Source of the DNA: Anaeromyxobacter_A sp035538735
GTDB taxonomy: Bacteria > Myxococcota > Myxococcia > Myxococcales > Anaeromyxobacteraceae
Direction of reading: 5' to 3'
Length of the DNA stretch: 30,037 nt
Assembly (NCBI GenBank): GCA_035538735.1
Contig: DATLJU010000213.1
Span: 1-30,037 of the forward strand
Made by a program: the position numbers and the translations under genes. Below, one piece after another: positions 1 to 6,274 of the stretch (its first letter is position 1; the number at the start of each line of letters is the position of its first letter). The notes under the pieces were generated by a model. That model saw nothing but the letters and a program-made list of their open reading frames with translations. It had not been told where the DNA came from and made no database searches.

Positions 1-1494
1 GTGCGCCTCGGGGGCGACGTCGTGTGCGGTCGCGAAGACGCGCTGGATCTCCGGCGGCACCCCTGGCACTCCGCGCGCGCGGCCGTTGGCCAGGAGGCGC
101 GGGACCGCGCCCTCGGCGCCCAGCGCCCGCAGGCGCGAGAGGAGCTCGGGGTGCTCCTCCTCCAGGCTCACGCCGCCGAGCGCGTGCCGGACGTAGGCCA
201 CCGCGAAGAGCGGCTCCACGCCCGAGGAGCAGCCGGCGATGACCGAGAGCGTCCCGGTAGGCGCCACGGTGGTGACGGTCGCGTTTCGGCGAGGCCGCGC
301 CCCCGCCCGCGCCAGGGCGCTCGTCGCGAAGCCAGGGAACGGGCCGCGCTCGACCGCGAGCGCCTCGCTGGCCGCGTGCGCCTCCGCCTGCACGAAGCGC
401 ATCAGCTCGTCGGCGAGCGCCAGCGCCCCCGGCTCGTCGTAGGCGACCCCCAGCTTCACGAGCAGGTCGGCCCAGCCCATCACGCCGAGGCCGATCTTCC
501 GGTTCCGCGCCGAGACCGCGGCGATCTGCGACAGCGGCCAGGCGTTCACGGTGAGGACGTCGTCGAGCATCCGCACGCCGTCGCGAACGCAGGCGGCCAG
601 CGCGTCCCAGTCGACCGCCCCGCCGCGGGCGAAGCGCGCCAGGTTGATCGACCCGAGCGTGCACGCCTCGAACGGCAGGAGCGGCTGCTCGCCGCACGGG
701 TTCACCGCCTCGAACCGCGCCAGGTCGGGGGTCGGGTTCGCCGCCTCGACGCGGTCGAGGAAGACGAGCCCCGGCTCGCCCGACGCCCAGGCCGCGCTGG
801 CGATGCGCTCGAGCAGCTCGGGCGCGGCCATCTCCGCCACCCGCGCGCCGGTCCTGGGGTGGCGCAGCGGCCACGGCGCGCCGCGCTGCGCGGCGAGCAT
901 GAACGCGTCGCTCACCGCCACCGAGATGTTGAAGTTCTCGAGCCCTAGCCCTCGCTTCGCGTCCACGAACTCCAGCACGTCGGGGTGGTCGACCGACAGC
1001 ACCGCCATGTTCGCGCCGCGCCGGACGCCGCCCTGCTTGATCGTCTCGGTAGCGGCGTCGAAGACGCGGATGAATGACAGCGGCCCGCTGGCCACGCCGT
1101 GGGTCGTGCGGACCAGGTCGCCCTTCGGCCGGAGTCGCGAGAAGGAGAAGCCGGTCCCGCCGCCCGACTGGTGGATGAGCGCCGCCCACTTGAGCGCGTC
1201 GAAGATCGAGGCGAGGTCGTCGTCGACCGGCAGCACGAAGCAGGCGGCGAGCTGCCCGCCCTCGCGACCCGCGTTCATGAGCGTCGGCGAGTTGGGCAGC
1301 AGCTCGAGCGCGGCCATGCGCGCCTCGAACCGCTCCGCCCACGAGGCTCGCTCGCCCGGCGGCTCGGCGGCTGCGAGCGCGTGCGCCACCCGGCCCCACA
1401 GCGCCTCCGGAGCCTCGATCAGCGTGCCTGCGTCGTCGCGGAGCAGGTAGCGGCGCTCGAGGACCGCGCGGGCGTTGTCGGTGAGCTTCGCCAT
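1..1494 (-). CDS. nrdJ: Class II (adenosylcobalamin-dependent) ribonucleotide reductase, 3' end off window
   Basis: Reduces ribonucleotides to deoxyribonucleotides by cobalamin-generated thiyl radical chemistry, supplying DNA precursors with or without oxygen. The first 498 codons are visible; the C-terminus, with the expected redox-active Cys pair, lies beyond the left edge. Visible hallmarks of the RNR barrel are the AACFVLPV strand with Cys85, the GGGTGFSFSRLRPKGD loop, GGVRRGANMAVL, the catalytic N-x-C-x-E motif (Asn265, Cys267, Glu269 in NPCGEQPLLPFEACTLGSIN) and PTGTLSVIAGCSSGVEP. There is no N-terminal ATP-cone, and no small-subunit (NrdB) gene is visible. The ATG at 1494 has no Shine-Dalgarno sequence. 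Instead TAGAAA lies six bases upstream, suggesting a leaderless transcript. I see no cobalamin riboswitch or NrdR box in the 225 bases upstream. Class II rather than class I or III is inferred from motif style and N-terminal layout. Confidence 0.93.
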   Translation of the reverse strand, partial: MAKLTDNARAVLERRYLLRDDAGTLIEAPEALWGRVAHALAAAEPPGERASWAERFEARMAALELLPNSPTLMNAGREGGQLAACFVLPVDDDLASIFDALKWAALIHQSGGGTGFSFSRLRPKGDLVRTTHGVASGPLSFIRVFDAATETIKQGGVRRGANMAVLSVDHPDVLEFVDAKRGLGLENFNISVAVSDAFMLAAQRGAPWPLRHPRTGARVAEMAAPELLERIASAAWASGEPGLVFLDRVEAANPTPDLARFEAVNPCGEQPLLPFEACTLGSINLARFARGGAVDWDALAACVRDGVRMLDDVLTVNAWPLSQIAAVSARNRKIGLGVMGWADLLVKLGVAYDEPGALALADELMRFVQAEAHAASEALAVERGPFPGFATSALARAGARPRRNATVTTVAPTGTLSVIAGCSSGVEPLFAVAYVRHALGGVSLEEEHPELLSRLRALGAEGAVPRLLANGRARGVPGVPPEIQRVFATAHDVAPEAH

Positions 1495-1500
1495 GGGGCT

Positions 1501-1506
1501 TTTCTA
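1501..1506 (-). promoter_or_regulatory. Candidate -10 element for a leaderless nrdJ transcript
   Basis: On the minus strand TAGAAA (4/6 match to TATAAT) ends six bases before the nrdJ ATG, which would put transcription initiation at or next to the start codon. No ribosome binding site is present between them. The -35 region is poor. Sequence-based suggestion only. Confidence 0.35.
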
Positions 1507-1586
1507 GCGCCGGACGCGCGACGCCGCCCGCCGCGCCGGTCCATTCCCGCCCGCCCCACCACGCCGCGCGAGCGGACGCGGCGCTT

Positions 1587-1614
1587 GCGATGCAGGGCTC
1601 GCGATGCAGGGCTC
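1587..1614. repeat. Perfect 14-bp tandem duplication in the nrdJ/KGG intergenic region
   Basis: GCGATGCAGGGCTC occurs twice in direct succession (1587-1600 and 1601-1614) in the 225-base region between the divergent nrdJ and KGG-protein genes. It may be a replication-slippage duplication or a doubled regulator site. No other feature was seen in this spacer. Confidence 0.8.
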
Positions 1615-1719
1615 GCTCCATCGCCTGCCGCGCCGCCGCCGTGACGCGCGGCGGGAGAGTGCGCCCTTGCCCTGCGCGAGCACCGCTCCCAGGTTACCCC
1701 CTGAAGAGAGGGAGCGATC

Positions 1720-1935
1720 ATGCCGCACAAGGAGAAGGGTCACAGCAACATGACGGTGCGCGAGGCCGGCCGGCTCGGCGGTGAGGCGCGCAAGCAGCAG
1801 CTCGGGAGCGAGGGATACTCGGAGCTCGGCCACAAGGGCGGGCAGCGCGTCCGCGAGCTCATCGAGGAAGGCAAGGCCGCCGGCCGCGGCGCCGCGCGCG
1901 AGGAGTCGCACGGCACCGGCGCGAAGCGCGAGTAG
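1720..1935 (+). CDS. Small KGG-repeat stress protein
   Basis: A 71-residue, highly charged hydrophilic protein of the KGG-repeat family (stress-induced bacterial acidophilic repeat; related to fungal con-10 and Bacillus GsiB). Two repeat units are visible: VREAGRLGGEARKQQ at about residues 13-27 and SELGHKGGQRVRELIEEGK at about 34-52. Each carries a GG turn followed by a basic or acidic helix. Family members are usually abundant under general stress, desiccation or stationary phase and are thought to be disordered; their biochemical role is not settled. The ATG at 1720 follows a GAGAGGGAG Shine-Dalgarno about five bases upstream. An internal Met at residue 11 is a less likely start. The gene stands alone, divergent from nrdJ, with the lipoprotein gene starting 49 bases downstream. 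Confidence 0.85.
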   Translation: MPHKEKGHSNMTVREAGRLGGEARKQQLGSEGYSELGHKGGQRVRELIEEGKAAGRGAAREESHGTGAKRE

Positions 1936-1984
1936 GAAGGCAGGCGCTTGTGGCGGGCGGGCGCCGGTGCGATACCAGTCGGCC

Positions 1985-2680
1985 ATGCGCCGCGCCCTCG
2001 CCCTCAGCCTCGTCCTCGCCGCCTCGGGTTGCTATCCGCGGGCCTCCGTCCCCGACACCGAGCGCCAGAAGTCGTCGCGCGAGCTCGAGGGTCAGCAGCG
2101 GTTCGCGAAGGTGGCGCTGTACGTCGGCCCGTTCTTCGGGGACGCGACTCGCCTGCTCGCCTCCGATCAGCCGCTGGACGAGCTCGATCTGCTGCAGAAC
2201 GGCGCGGGCGAGACCATCGCTCCGCCGCGGGCGGAACGTATCCTCGCCCCCGGGACGCCGCTGCGCATCGAGAAGGTGGAGTTCCCCACTGGCTGGATCA
2301 TCGCGCGGCGGGTGGTGATGACGCCGCGCTATCACCCGTGGGTCTTCCTTTCCCTGCAGGGCGAGCCGCGGCCGGCCGTGCTGGTCCTGCCGCAGACGCT
2401 CGCCACGGCCGAGGACGTTCGCGTCGAGCTCGAGCGGTACCTGGGCGGCCCCGAATCGGCGGCCGCCTACGAGGTCCTCCCCGAGCCGCAGCACGCCGCG
2501 GTCGCGAAGAAGCGGCTCGTCGAGGGGATGACCGCGCGAGCCGTGGAGATGGCCTGGGGCTATCCCGAGAAGAAGATCATCGACCGCCCCGCGCGCACCG
2601 AGACGTGGTCTTGGGCGGACGACAGGCGGAAGGCGTACCTGCAGGAGGAAAAGCTGGTGCGGTGGGAGCCCTTGCGCTGA
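1985..2680 (+). CDS. Predicted lipoprotein of unknown function
   Basis: A 231-residue protein of unrecognised function. The N-terminus MRRALALSLVLAASGC is a typical lipoprotein signal: an RR pair, a short hydrophobic core and a lipobox with Cys16 as the lipidated residue, so export and membrane anchoring are expected. The mature part has no motif I can name. A C-terminal stretch around residues 180-225 (VEGMTARAVEMAWGYPEKK, then TETWSWAD) resembles the small SmpA/BamE-like module found in many lipoproteins, in which a G-M-x(n)-V---WG-P pattern recurs. That resemblance is inference. The ATG at 1985 is chosen because it gives a complete signal peptide; upstream in-frame codons lack one. No strong Shine-Dalgarno is seen. 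Confidence 0.8.
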   Translation: MRRALALSLVLAASGCYPRASVPDTERQKSSRELEGQQRFAKVALYVGPFFGDATRLLASDQPLDELDLLQNGAGETIAPPRAERILAPGTPLRIEKVEFPTGWIIARRVVMTPRYHPWVFLSLQGEPRPAVLVLPQTLATAEDVRVELERYLGGPESAAAYEVLPEPQHAAVAKKRLVEGMTARAVEMAWGYPEKKIIDRPARTETWSWADDRRKAYLQEEKLVRWEPLR

Positions 2681-2848
2681 GAGGGCTGTCCAAAAACGCC
2701 CGTCCCGTCGCCGCGGCGAGCGATCCGCGGCGCATCGCTTCGTTGCTCCTCCCTCACATCGCCTACGGCTATGCTCGGTCGTCGCACCTCGCCGGGCACC
2801 CGCGCCGCGCTTCGATCATGCGCGGCGTGGGTGTTGCGGCTCGCTCTG
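2681..2848. other. Gene-free spacer with inverted repeat, possible dispersed-repeat remnant
   Basis: No plausible gene lies in this 168-base spacer between the convergent lipoprotein and PHP genes. It begins with GGCTGTCCAAAAACG and includes a perfect 8-bp inverted repeat, CGCCGCGG (2709-2716) and CCGCGGCG (2725-2732), with an 8-base loop that is itself repeated downstream in inverted form (GCGAT/ATCGC). The first part reads like the edge of a dispersed intergenic repeat, and the hairpin could terminate one or both genes. Neither role can be proven from a single copy. Confidence 0.4.
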
Positions 2849-3550
2849 TCAGCGGCGGTCGCGCCCGCCGCGCCGGCGATCTCCGCGGTCGCGTCCGCCG
2901 CCGCGCGACGGCGGCTGGGGCGTGACCCCGATGGCGACGCAGAAGACGTGCCCGGCCTGGATCTGCCGGACGACGTCCGCCTCGCTCGCGACCGGCTCGC
3001 GGAAGAGCGTCGCCGCCTTGCCGACGTCTTCGAGAATGTCGTGGGCTCCGGAGCCGCCCACGCACGGCAGGCTCATGTGGTCGGCCGCCTCCACCGCGAG
3101 GTCGTTGGCGGGCCCCTTCCGGCGTGCGCACAGCCCCTCGACCGCGGAGAGCCCCTCGAGCGCGAAGATGAAGTCACCGCTCGGGCGATCGATGCTCTTG
3201 TCGTACGGGTGGGCGGCGACCACCACGGCCCCCAGCTCGCGGACGCGCTGCACCACCTCACGCACGCGCCAGGGAGTGCTCCCGAACATCTGCGGCGGCG
3301 CCGGGACGCGGGCGGGGTCCGGGAAGTAGCAGAGGTAGTGCCCGTGGTCGGTCACGAGCTCGGCGCCGACCAGCGCGAGGAGGCCCTCCTCGCGCCCGGC
3401 GGCGCGCACCTCCTCCAGGCCGTCGAGCGTGTTGACGTCGGTGACCACGACCCCGTCCAGGCCCGCCGCCTTGGCACGGCGGACGATGTCGCGCGGCGCG
3501 AGCGCGCCCCCGGGCGAGTGGTGGCTGTGGACGTGCAGGTCGATGAGCAT
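2849..3550 (-). CDS. PHP-domain metal-dependent phosphoesterase
   Basis: A 233-residue protein of the PHP (polymerase and histidinol phosphatase) superfamily, likely a metal-dependent phosphoesterase; the substrate is unknown. Motif I is DLHVHSHHS at residues 4-12, with His6 and His8 as metal ligands. Later motifs are GAELVTDHGHYLCYF, VVAAHPYD and GSGAHDILEDVG, in the order seen in the short stand-alone PHP proteins (the YciV/RNase AM neighbourhood). The ATG at 3550 places motif I at the extreme N-terminus, as usual; an upstream in-frame GTG at 3571 would add seven residues, and neither start has a good Shine-Dalgarno. The last ~20 residues are an Arg/Gly/Asp-rich low-complexity tail after CVAIGVTPQPPS. 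This tail is atypical and may reflect loss of the ancestral stop. Confidence 0.85.
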   Translation of the reverse strand: MLIDLHVHSHHSPGGALAPRDIVRRAKAAGLDGVVVTDVNTLDGLEEVRAAGREEGLLALVGAELVTDHGHYLCYFPDPARVPAPPQMFGSTPWRVREVVQRVRELGAVVVAAHPYDKSIDRPSGDFIFALEGLSAVEGLCARRKGPANDLAVEAADHMSLPCVGGSGAHDILEDVGKAATLFREPVASEADVVRQIQAGHVFCVAIGVTPQPPSRGGGRDRGDRRRGGRDRR

Positions 3551-3613
3551 GGCGTGGCGGCGGATTATCACGCCCGGCGCGCGTCCGCCAGGCCGGGGAG
3601 GCCAGGCGGGAGG

Positions 3614-3892
3614 CTAGGCGCGAGCCGTCCGGTGGCGCTCGACGTCTTCCTCCGCCGCGCGGATGAGGTACCCCATCAGCATGAGGCTGGAGGTGTTCTC
3701 GAGGACGCGCTCCGGGTCGCGCGAGATGAGCCGCGCGCTGTACGAGAGGAAGAACTGCGCCAGCTCCTCGCCCGCCTCGCGCTGGATGAGCGCGTTCAGG
3801 ACCGACGAGTCCATCGAGCGGATGCGGTTGATGAACTCGACCGCGAAGCTCTTCTTCCCGTCAGTGATCGGCGAACTGGTGAGCGTCCGCAT
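3614..3892 (-). CDS. Small conserved-looking protein of unknown function
   Basis: A 92-residue, mostly helical, soluble protein that I do not recognise. It is rich in Leu, Arg and Glu, with helices suggested around residues 15-30 (FAVEFINRIRSMDSSVLN), 35-55 (REAGEELAQFFLSYSARL) and 60-85 (RVLENTSSLMLMGYLIRAAEE). There are no cysteines, signal peptide or membrane segment. Two adjacent ATG codons (3895 and 3892) are available; the second is preferred because the purine-rich GGCGGAGAG lies five bases upstream of it and only two from the first. The codon pattern fits its neighbours. The gene lies 63 bases upstream of, and co-directional with, the PHP gene, so the two may be co-transcribed. Confidence 0.7.
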   Translation of the reverse strand: MRTLTSSPITDGKKSFAVEFINRIRSMDSSVLNALIQREAGEELAQFFLSYSARLISRDPERVLENTSSLMLMGYLIRAAEEDVERHRTARA

Positions 3893-3909
3893 CATCTCTC
3901 CGCCTCGCC

Positions 3910-3933
3910 GCGGCTCGTTTTGCGGCTCGTTTT
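3910..3933. repeat. Perfect 12-bp tandem repeat upstream of the 92-residue gene
   Basis: GCGGCTCGTTTT is repeated exactly twice (3910-3921 and 3922-3933), starting 18 bases upstream of the small minus-strand gene. On that strand it gives two A4-C-GAGCCGC units just before the ribosome binding site. It could be a doubled protein-binding site or a slippage product. Confidence 0.75.
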
Positions 3934-4037
3934 GGGGAATCTAGGCAGCCAGCGCTCGCATACGTACCCCCCTGCCCTCCCAAGTCGGGCCACGCACTTT
4001 TCTCCTGACGCGTCCGGCGGTTGCGCGCAGCAATCCT

Positions 4038-4067
4038 TTGACAGCTCGAAAAACCGCATGCCATACT
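4038..4067 (+). promoter_or_regulatory. Sigma-70-type promoter for the 73-residue gene and truD
   Basis: A perfect TTGACA (4038-4043), an 18-base spacer and CATACT (4062-4067, 4/6 match to TATAAT) lie 32 bases upstream of the next plus-strand gene. This is the best consensus -35 hexamer I found in the window. An ACTCGAGT palindrome overlaps the -10 end. Confidence 0.6.
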
Positions 4068-4098
4068 CGAGTCGAGTCCTTCCCCCCGGGGGTGAGGC

Positions 4099-4320
4099 GT
4101 GAGTGGGTCCGAGCAGGGGAGCGGCGTGCATTTCACCGGCGTGAAGGTCTTCTCGGCCACCAAGGCCAAGGAGCGCGAGGAGCTCGGCGATCACGTCACC
4201 CGCTGGCTTCGCTCCAACGCGGACCTGGAGGTGGTGGACCGGGTCGTGACGCAGTCGTCCGACAACGAATTCCACTGCCTCACCATCGTGCTCTTCTACC
4301 GGCAGCGGTCCGCGGCCTAG
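4099..4320 (+). CDS. Small protein of unknown function upstream of truD
   Basis: A 73-residue protein with an alternating strand/helix pattern: FTGVKVFSAT, then a charged helix AKEREELGDHVTRWLRS, then VVDRVVTQSSDN and HCLTIVLFYR. This looks like a compact alpha/beta fold. I do not recognise the family. The GTG at 4099 is taken as start, preceded by GGGGGTGAGG; an internal GTG (Val10) is an alternative. The stop at 4320 is only 38 bases before truD and both follow the promoter at 4038-4067, so a two-gene transcript is likely. Nothing in the sequence ties it to RNA modification. Confidence 0.75.
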   Translation: MSGSEQGSGVHFTGVKVFSATKAKEREELGDHVTRWLRSNADLEVVDRVVTQSSDNEFHCLTIVLFYRQRSAA

Positions 4321-4358
4321 CGGCGGGCTCCGGCTGGCGGGCCGAATACAAGGGTTCC

Positions 4359-5666
4359 ATGAAGCTCAAGCAGCGGCCGGAGGATTTCTCCGTCACGGAG
4401 TCGTGGCGATTCGACCAGGATCCGCGCGGCGGTTGGTTCGTCTACCTGATGGACAAGCAGAAGCTCTCCACCTTCGAGGCGGTGGAGCGCATCTGCGCGC
4501 GGGCGGGCGTGCAGCCGGCCGAGGTCAGTTACTGCGGGCTCAAGGACAAGCAGGGGCGGACCACGCAGCTCGTGGCCGTGCACCGTAAGCCGGTCGAGCT
4601 GCAGGACGCCGATCTCCGCCTCAAGCCGCTCGGCCGTACGGGGGGGCCCCTCTCGGCCGCCAACACCACCTCCAACCGCTTCGCGGTGACCGTGCGCGAC
4701 CTGTCCGAGGAGGACGTGGCGCGTCTGCCGGCGGCGGTCGCCGAGGTGCAGCGCATCGGGGTCGTGGACTATTTCGACTCCCAGCGGTTCGGCTCGCTCA
4801 AGCATGGCCAGGGCTTCCTGGTGAAGGACCTCATGCGCGGCGACGCGGAGGCCGCGCTCCGCAACCACCTCGCCCGGCCCAGCGAGCTCGACCGCACCGC
4901 CGACGCCCGCGTGAAAACGTTCTGGAAGGAGCACTGGGGCGAGTGGCGGCTCAAGAACCCCTACCCCGGCGCCGAGCGGTACGCGCCCGTGCTGCGCTGG
5001 CTCCGGCTCCACCCGCAGGACTACCTCGGGGCGTTCCTCCGCACGGAGCCGCGCTGGCGGGCGCTGCAGGTGTTCGCGTACCAGAGCTGGCTCTGGAACG
5101 AGGGCGTGAAGCAGTACCTGCGCGACCTGGTCGGCGTGGCCCGCCTCGTCTCGATCCGCTACCAGGCCGGCACGCTGCTCTTTCCACGCACCCTCGAGCC
5201 GGCGCAGGCGCGGCTGCTGCAGCGCCGCACGTTCCCGCTCCTCGCTCCCGACTCCCGGTTCGATGACCCCGCCGTGGAGAAGGCCGCCCTGTCCGTGCTC
5301 CGGCGCGAGGACATGACGCTGGCGAGCCTGCAGGTCCCGGGCGCTCCGCAGATCCACTTCGACCACGAGGAGCGGCCCCTCCTCGTCGTCCCGGGCAAGC
5401 TGGTCGTGAGCGAGCCCTCTCGCGACGAGCTCAACAAGGAGCGCCTGCGCGTGAACGTCGCGTTCACGCTCCCGCCCGGCGCCTACGCGACGCTGGTCGT
5501 GAAGCGGCTCTTCTGGTGGACGCTGGCGCCGGGACCGGAGGCGAAGAAGCCCGCCAAGCCCCCGCGCCCGACCGCCGAGCAGATCCACGCCCAGCGGCGG
5601 GAGACCGGCTTCCTGGCCAAGAAGCGCGCCCGAAAGGCCGCGCGCGCGACCGGCAAGAAGAGCTGA
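4359..5666 (+). CDS. truD: tRNA pseudouridine(13) synthase TruD
   Basis: A 435-residue pseudouridine synthase of the TruD/Pus7 family, which isomerises U13 in certain tRNAs. Visible family motifs are KQRPEDFSVTE near the N-terminus, the catalytic-Asp motif GLKDKQGRTTQ (Asp63), NRFAVTVRDL, YFDSQRFG at about residue 145, and a TruD insert-domain region with YQSWLWNEG at about 240. It is longer than E. coli TruD (about 350 residues). The extra length is mainly a Lys/Arg/Ala-rich C-terminal tail from about residue 390, probably RNA-binding or disordered. The ATG at 4359 is chosen because an AAGGG Shine-Dalgarno sits five bases upstream and the RPEDF motif falls at the expected distance. A large hairpin follows the stop. 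Confidence 0.95.
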   Translation: MKLKQRPEDFSVTESWRFDQDPRGGWFVYLMDKQKLSTFEAVERICARAGVQPAEVSYCGLKDKQGRTTQLVAVHRKPVELQDADLRLKPLGRTGGPLSAANTTSNRFAVTVRDLSEEDVARLPAAVAEVQRIGVVDYFDSQRFGSLKHGQGFLVKDLMRGDAEAALRNHLARPSELDRTADARVKTFWKEHWGEWRLKNPYPGAERYAPVLRWLRLHPQDYLGAFLRTEPRWRALQVFAYQSWLWNEGVKQYLRDLVGVARLVSIRYQAGTLLFPRTLEPAQARLLQRRTFPLLAPDSRFDDPAVEKAALSVLRREDMTLASLQVPGAPQIHFDHEERPLLVVPGKLVVSEPSRDELNKERLRVNVAFTLPPGAYATLVVKRLFWWTLAPGPEAKKPAKPPRPTAEQIHAQRRETGFLAKKRARKAARATGKKS

Positions 5667-5690
5667 GCCTCGGCTCAGTCGATGTGAAGC

Positions 5691-5736
5691 GTGAACGAGT
5701 CCCAGCCCGGACCATGCCGGGCGCGGGCTCGTTCAC
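5691..5736. terminator. Hairpin between convergent truD and DUF4265 genes
   Basis: GTGAACGAG (5691-5699) pairs exactly with CTCGTTCAC (5728-5736). An inner stem CCCGG/CCGGG (5706-5710 and 5717-5721) and a near-continuous CCC/GGG step extend the structure. There is no clear U-tract on either strand. It sits between two converging genes, so it likely acts as a bidirectional transcription barrier. Confidence 0.6.
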
Positions 5737-5739
5737 GGA

Positions 5740-6207
5740 TCAGCTCGGCAGGGGATCCGCCCACTCCCAGACGAGCACGCCGTCGCGGCGCTGTGTCTGG
5801 AGGCGCGAGACGACGTCGCCCACCTCGACCTCGGGCGGGACGTCGAGCGCGACGATCTTCGGGGGCATGGCTTCGTAGGTGCAGCCGAGCGCGAGCAGAT
5901 CGTCGAGGAATCGCTGGACCTCGTGCCGATCCAGATCGAGATCCAGATCGAGCGCGACGCGCAGCGTGCGGTGGCCGCTCTTGCGCTCGACGTCCCCGAA
6001 CCGCGCCGTCTCCCCCTCCTCGCGCGCGCGAACCACGTCACCGTGCGACAGGCCGTAGGCGAAGAACGGCGTGCTCTCGACGCGGAAGCGGTCGGAACCG
6101 AGCGGCTCCGCCCAGAGCCATTCGTCCTCGGGTCCGTCTGCCGCTGGCTCGCGCTCGAGCGAGACGAGGAGCCGCACGTATCCGCCGGGGGCCTCTTGAT
6201 CGGCCAT
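5740..6207 (-). CDS. DUF4265 family protein
   Basis: A 155-residue soluble protein that I assign to the DUF4265 family, whose function is unknown. Supporting features are the tryptophan-rich start of the fold (EDEWLWAEPLGSDRFRVEST), the block PFFAYGLSHGDVVRA and a C-terminal half with a ferredoxin-like beta-alpha-beta pattern (RTLRVALDLDL, then a helix, then GCTYEAMPPKIVALDVPP). A repeated Asp-Leu run around residues 87-93 comes from a short GATCCA/GATCGA DNA repeat. The ATG at 6207 is preferred over the GTG at 6210 because GGAGG lies four bases upstream. It is the last gene of a minus-strand run, 67 bases beyond the histidine kinase gene. Confidence 0.8.
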   Translation of the reverse strand: MADQEAPGGYVRLLVSLEREPAADGPEDEWLWAEPLGSDRFRVESTPFFAYGLSHGDVVRAREEGETARFGDVERKSGHRTLRVALDLDLDLDRHEVQRFLDDLLALGCTYEAMPPKIVALDVPPEVEVGDVVSRLQTQRRDGVLVWEWADPLPS

Positions 6208-6274
6208 CACACCTCCGTGTCACCACCCCGAACTTTGCGTCGCGCCGCTGGGCGCGGCACATCCCCGCGTGGGA

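Noticed and set aside
1..1450. Plus-strand frames opposite nrdJ
   Set aside because: The minus strand contains unmistakable ribonucleotide reductase motifs; the plus frames are Ser/Arg/Ala-rich shadows.
1495..1719. Cobalamin riboswitch or NrdR box upstream of the B12-dependent reductase
   Set aside because: I looked for a B12-box-like conserved core and for the AT-rich NrdR palindrome and saw neither; the -10 directly next to the ATG leaves no leader.
2771..4102. Long plus-strand frame across the PHP and 92-residue genes
   Set aside because: It is antisense to two genes with sensible products and ribosome sites and has no recognisable domain.
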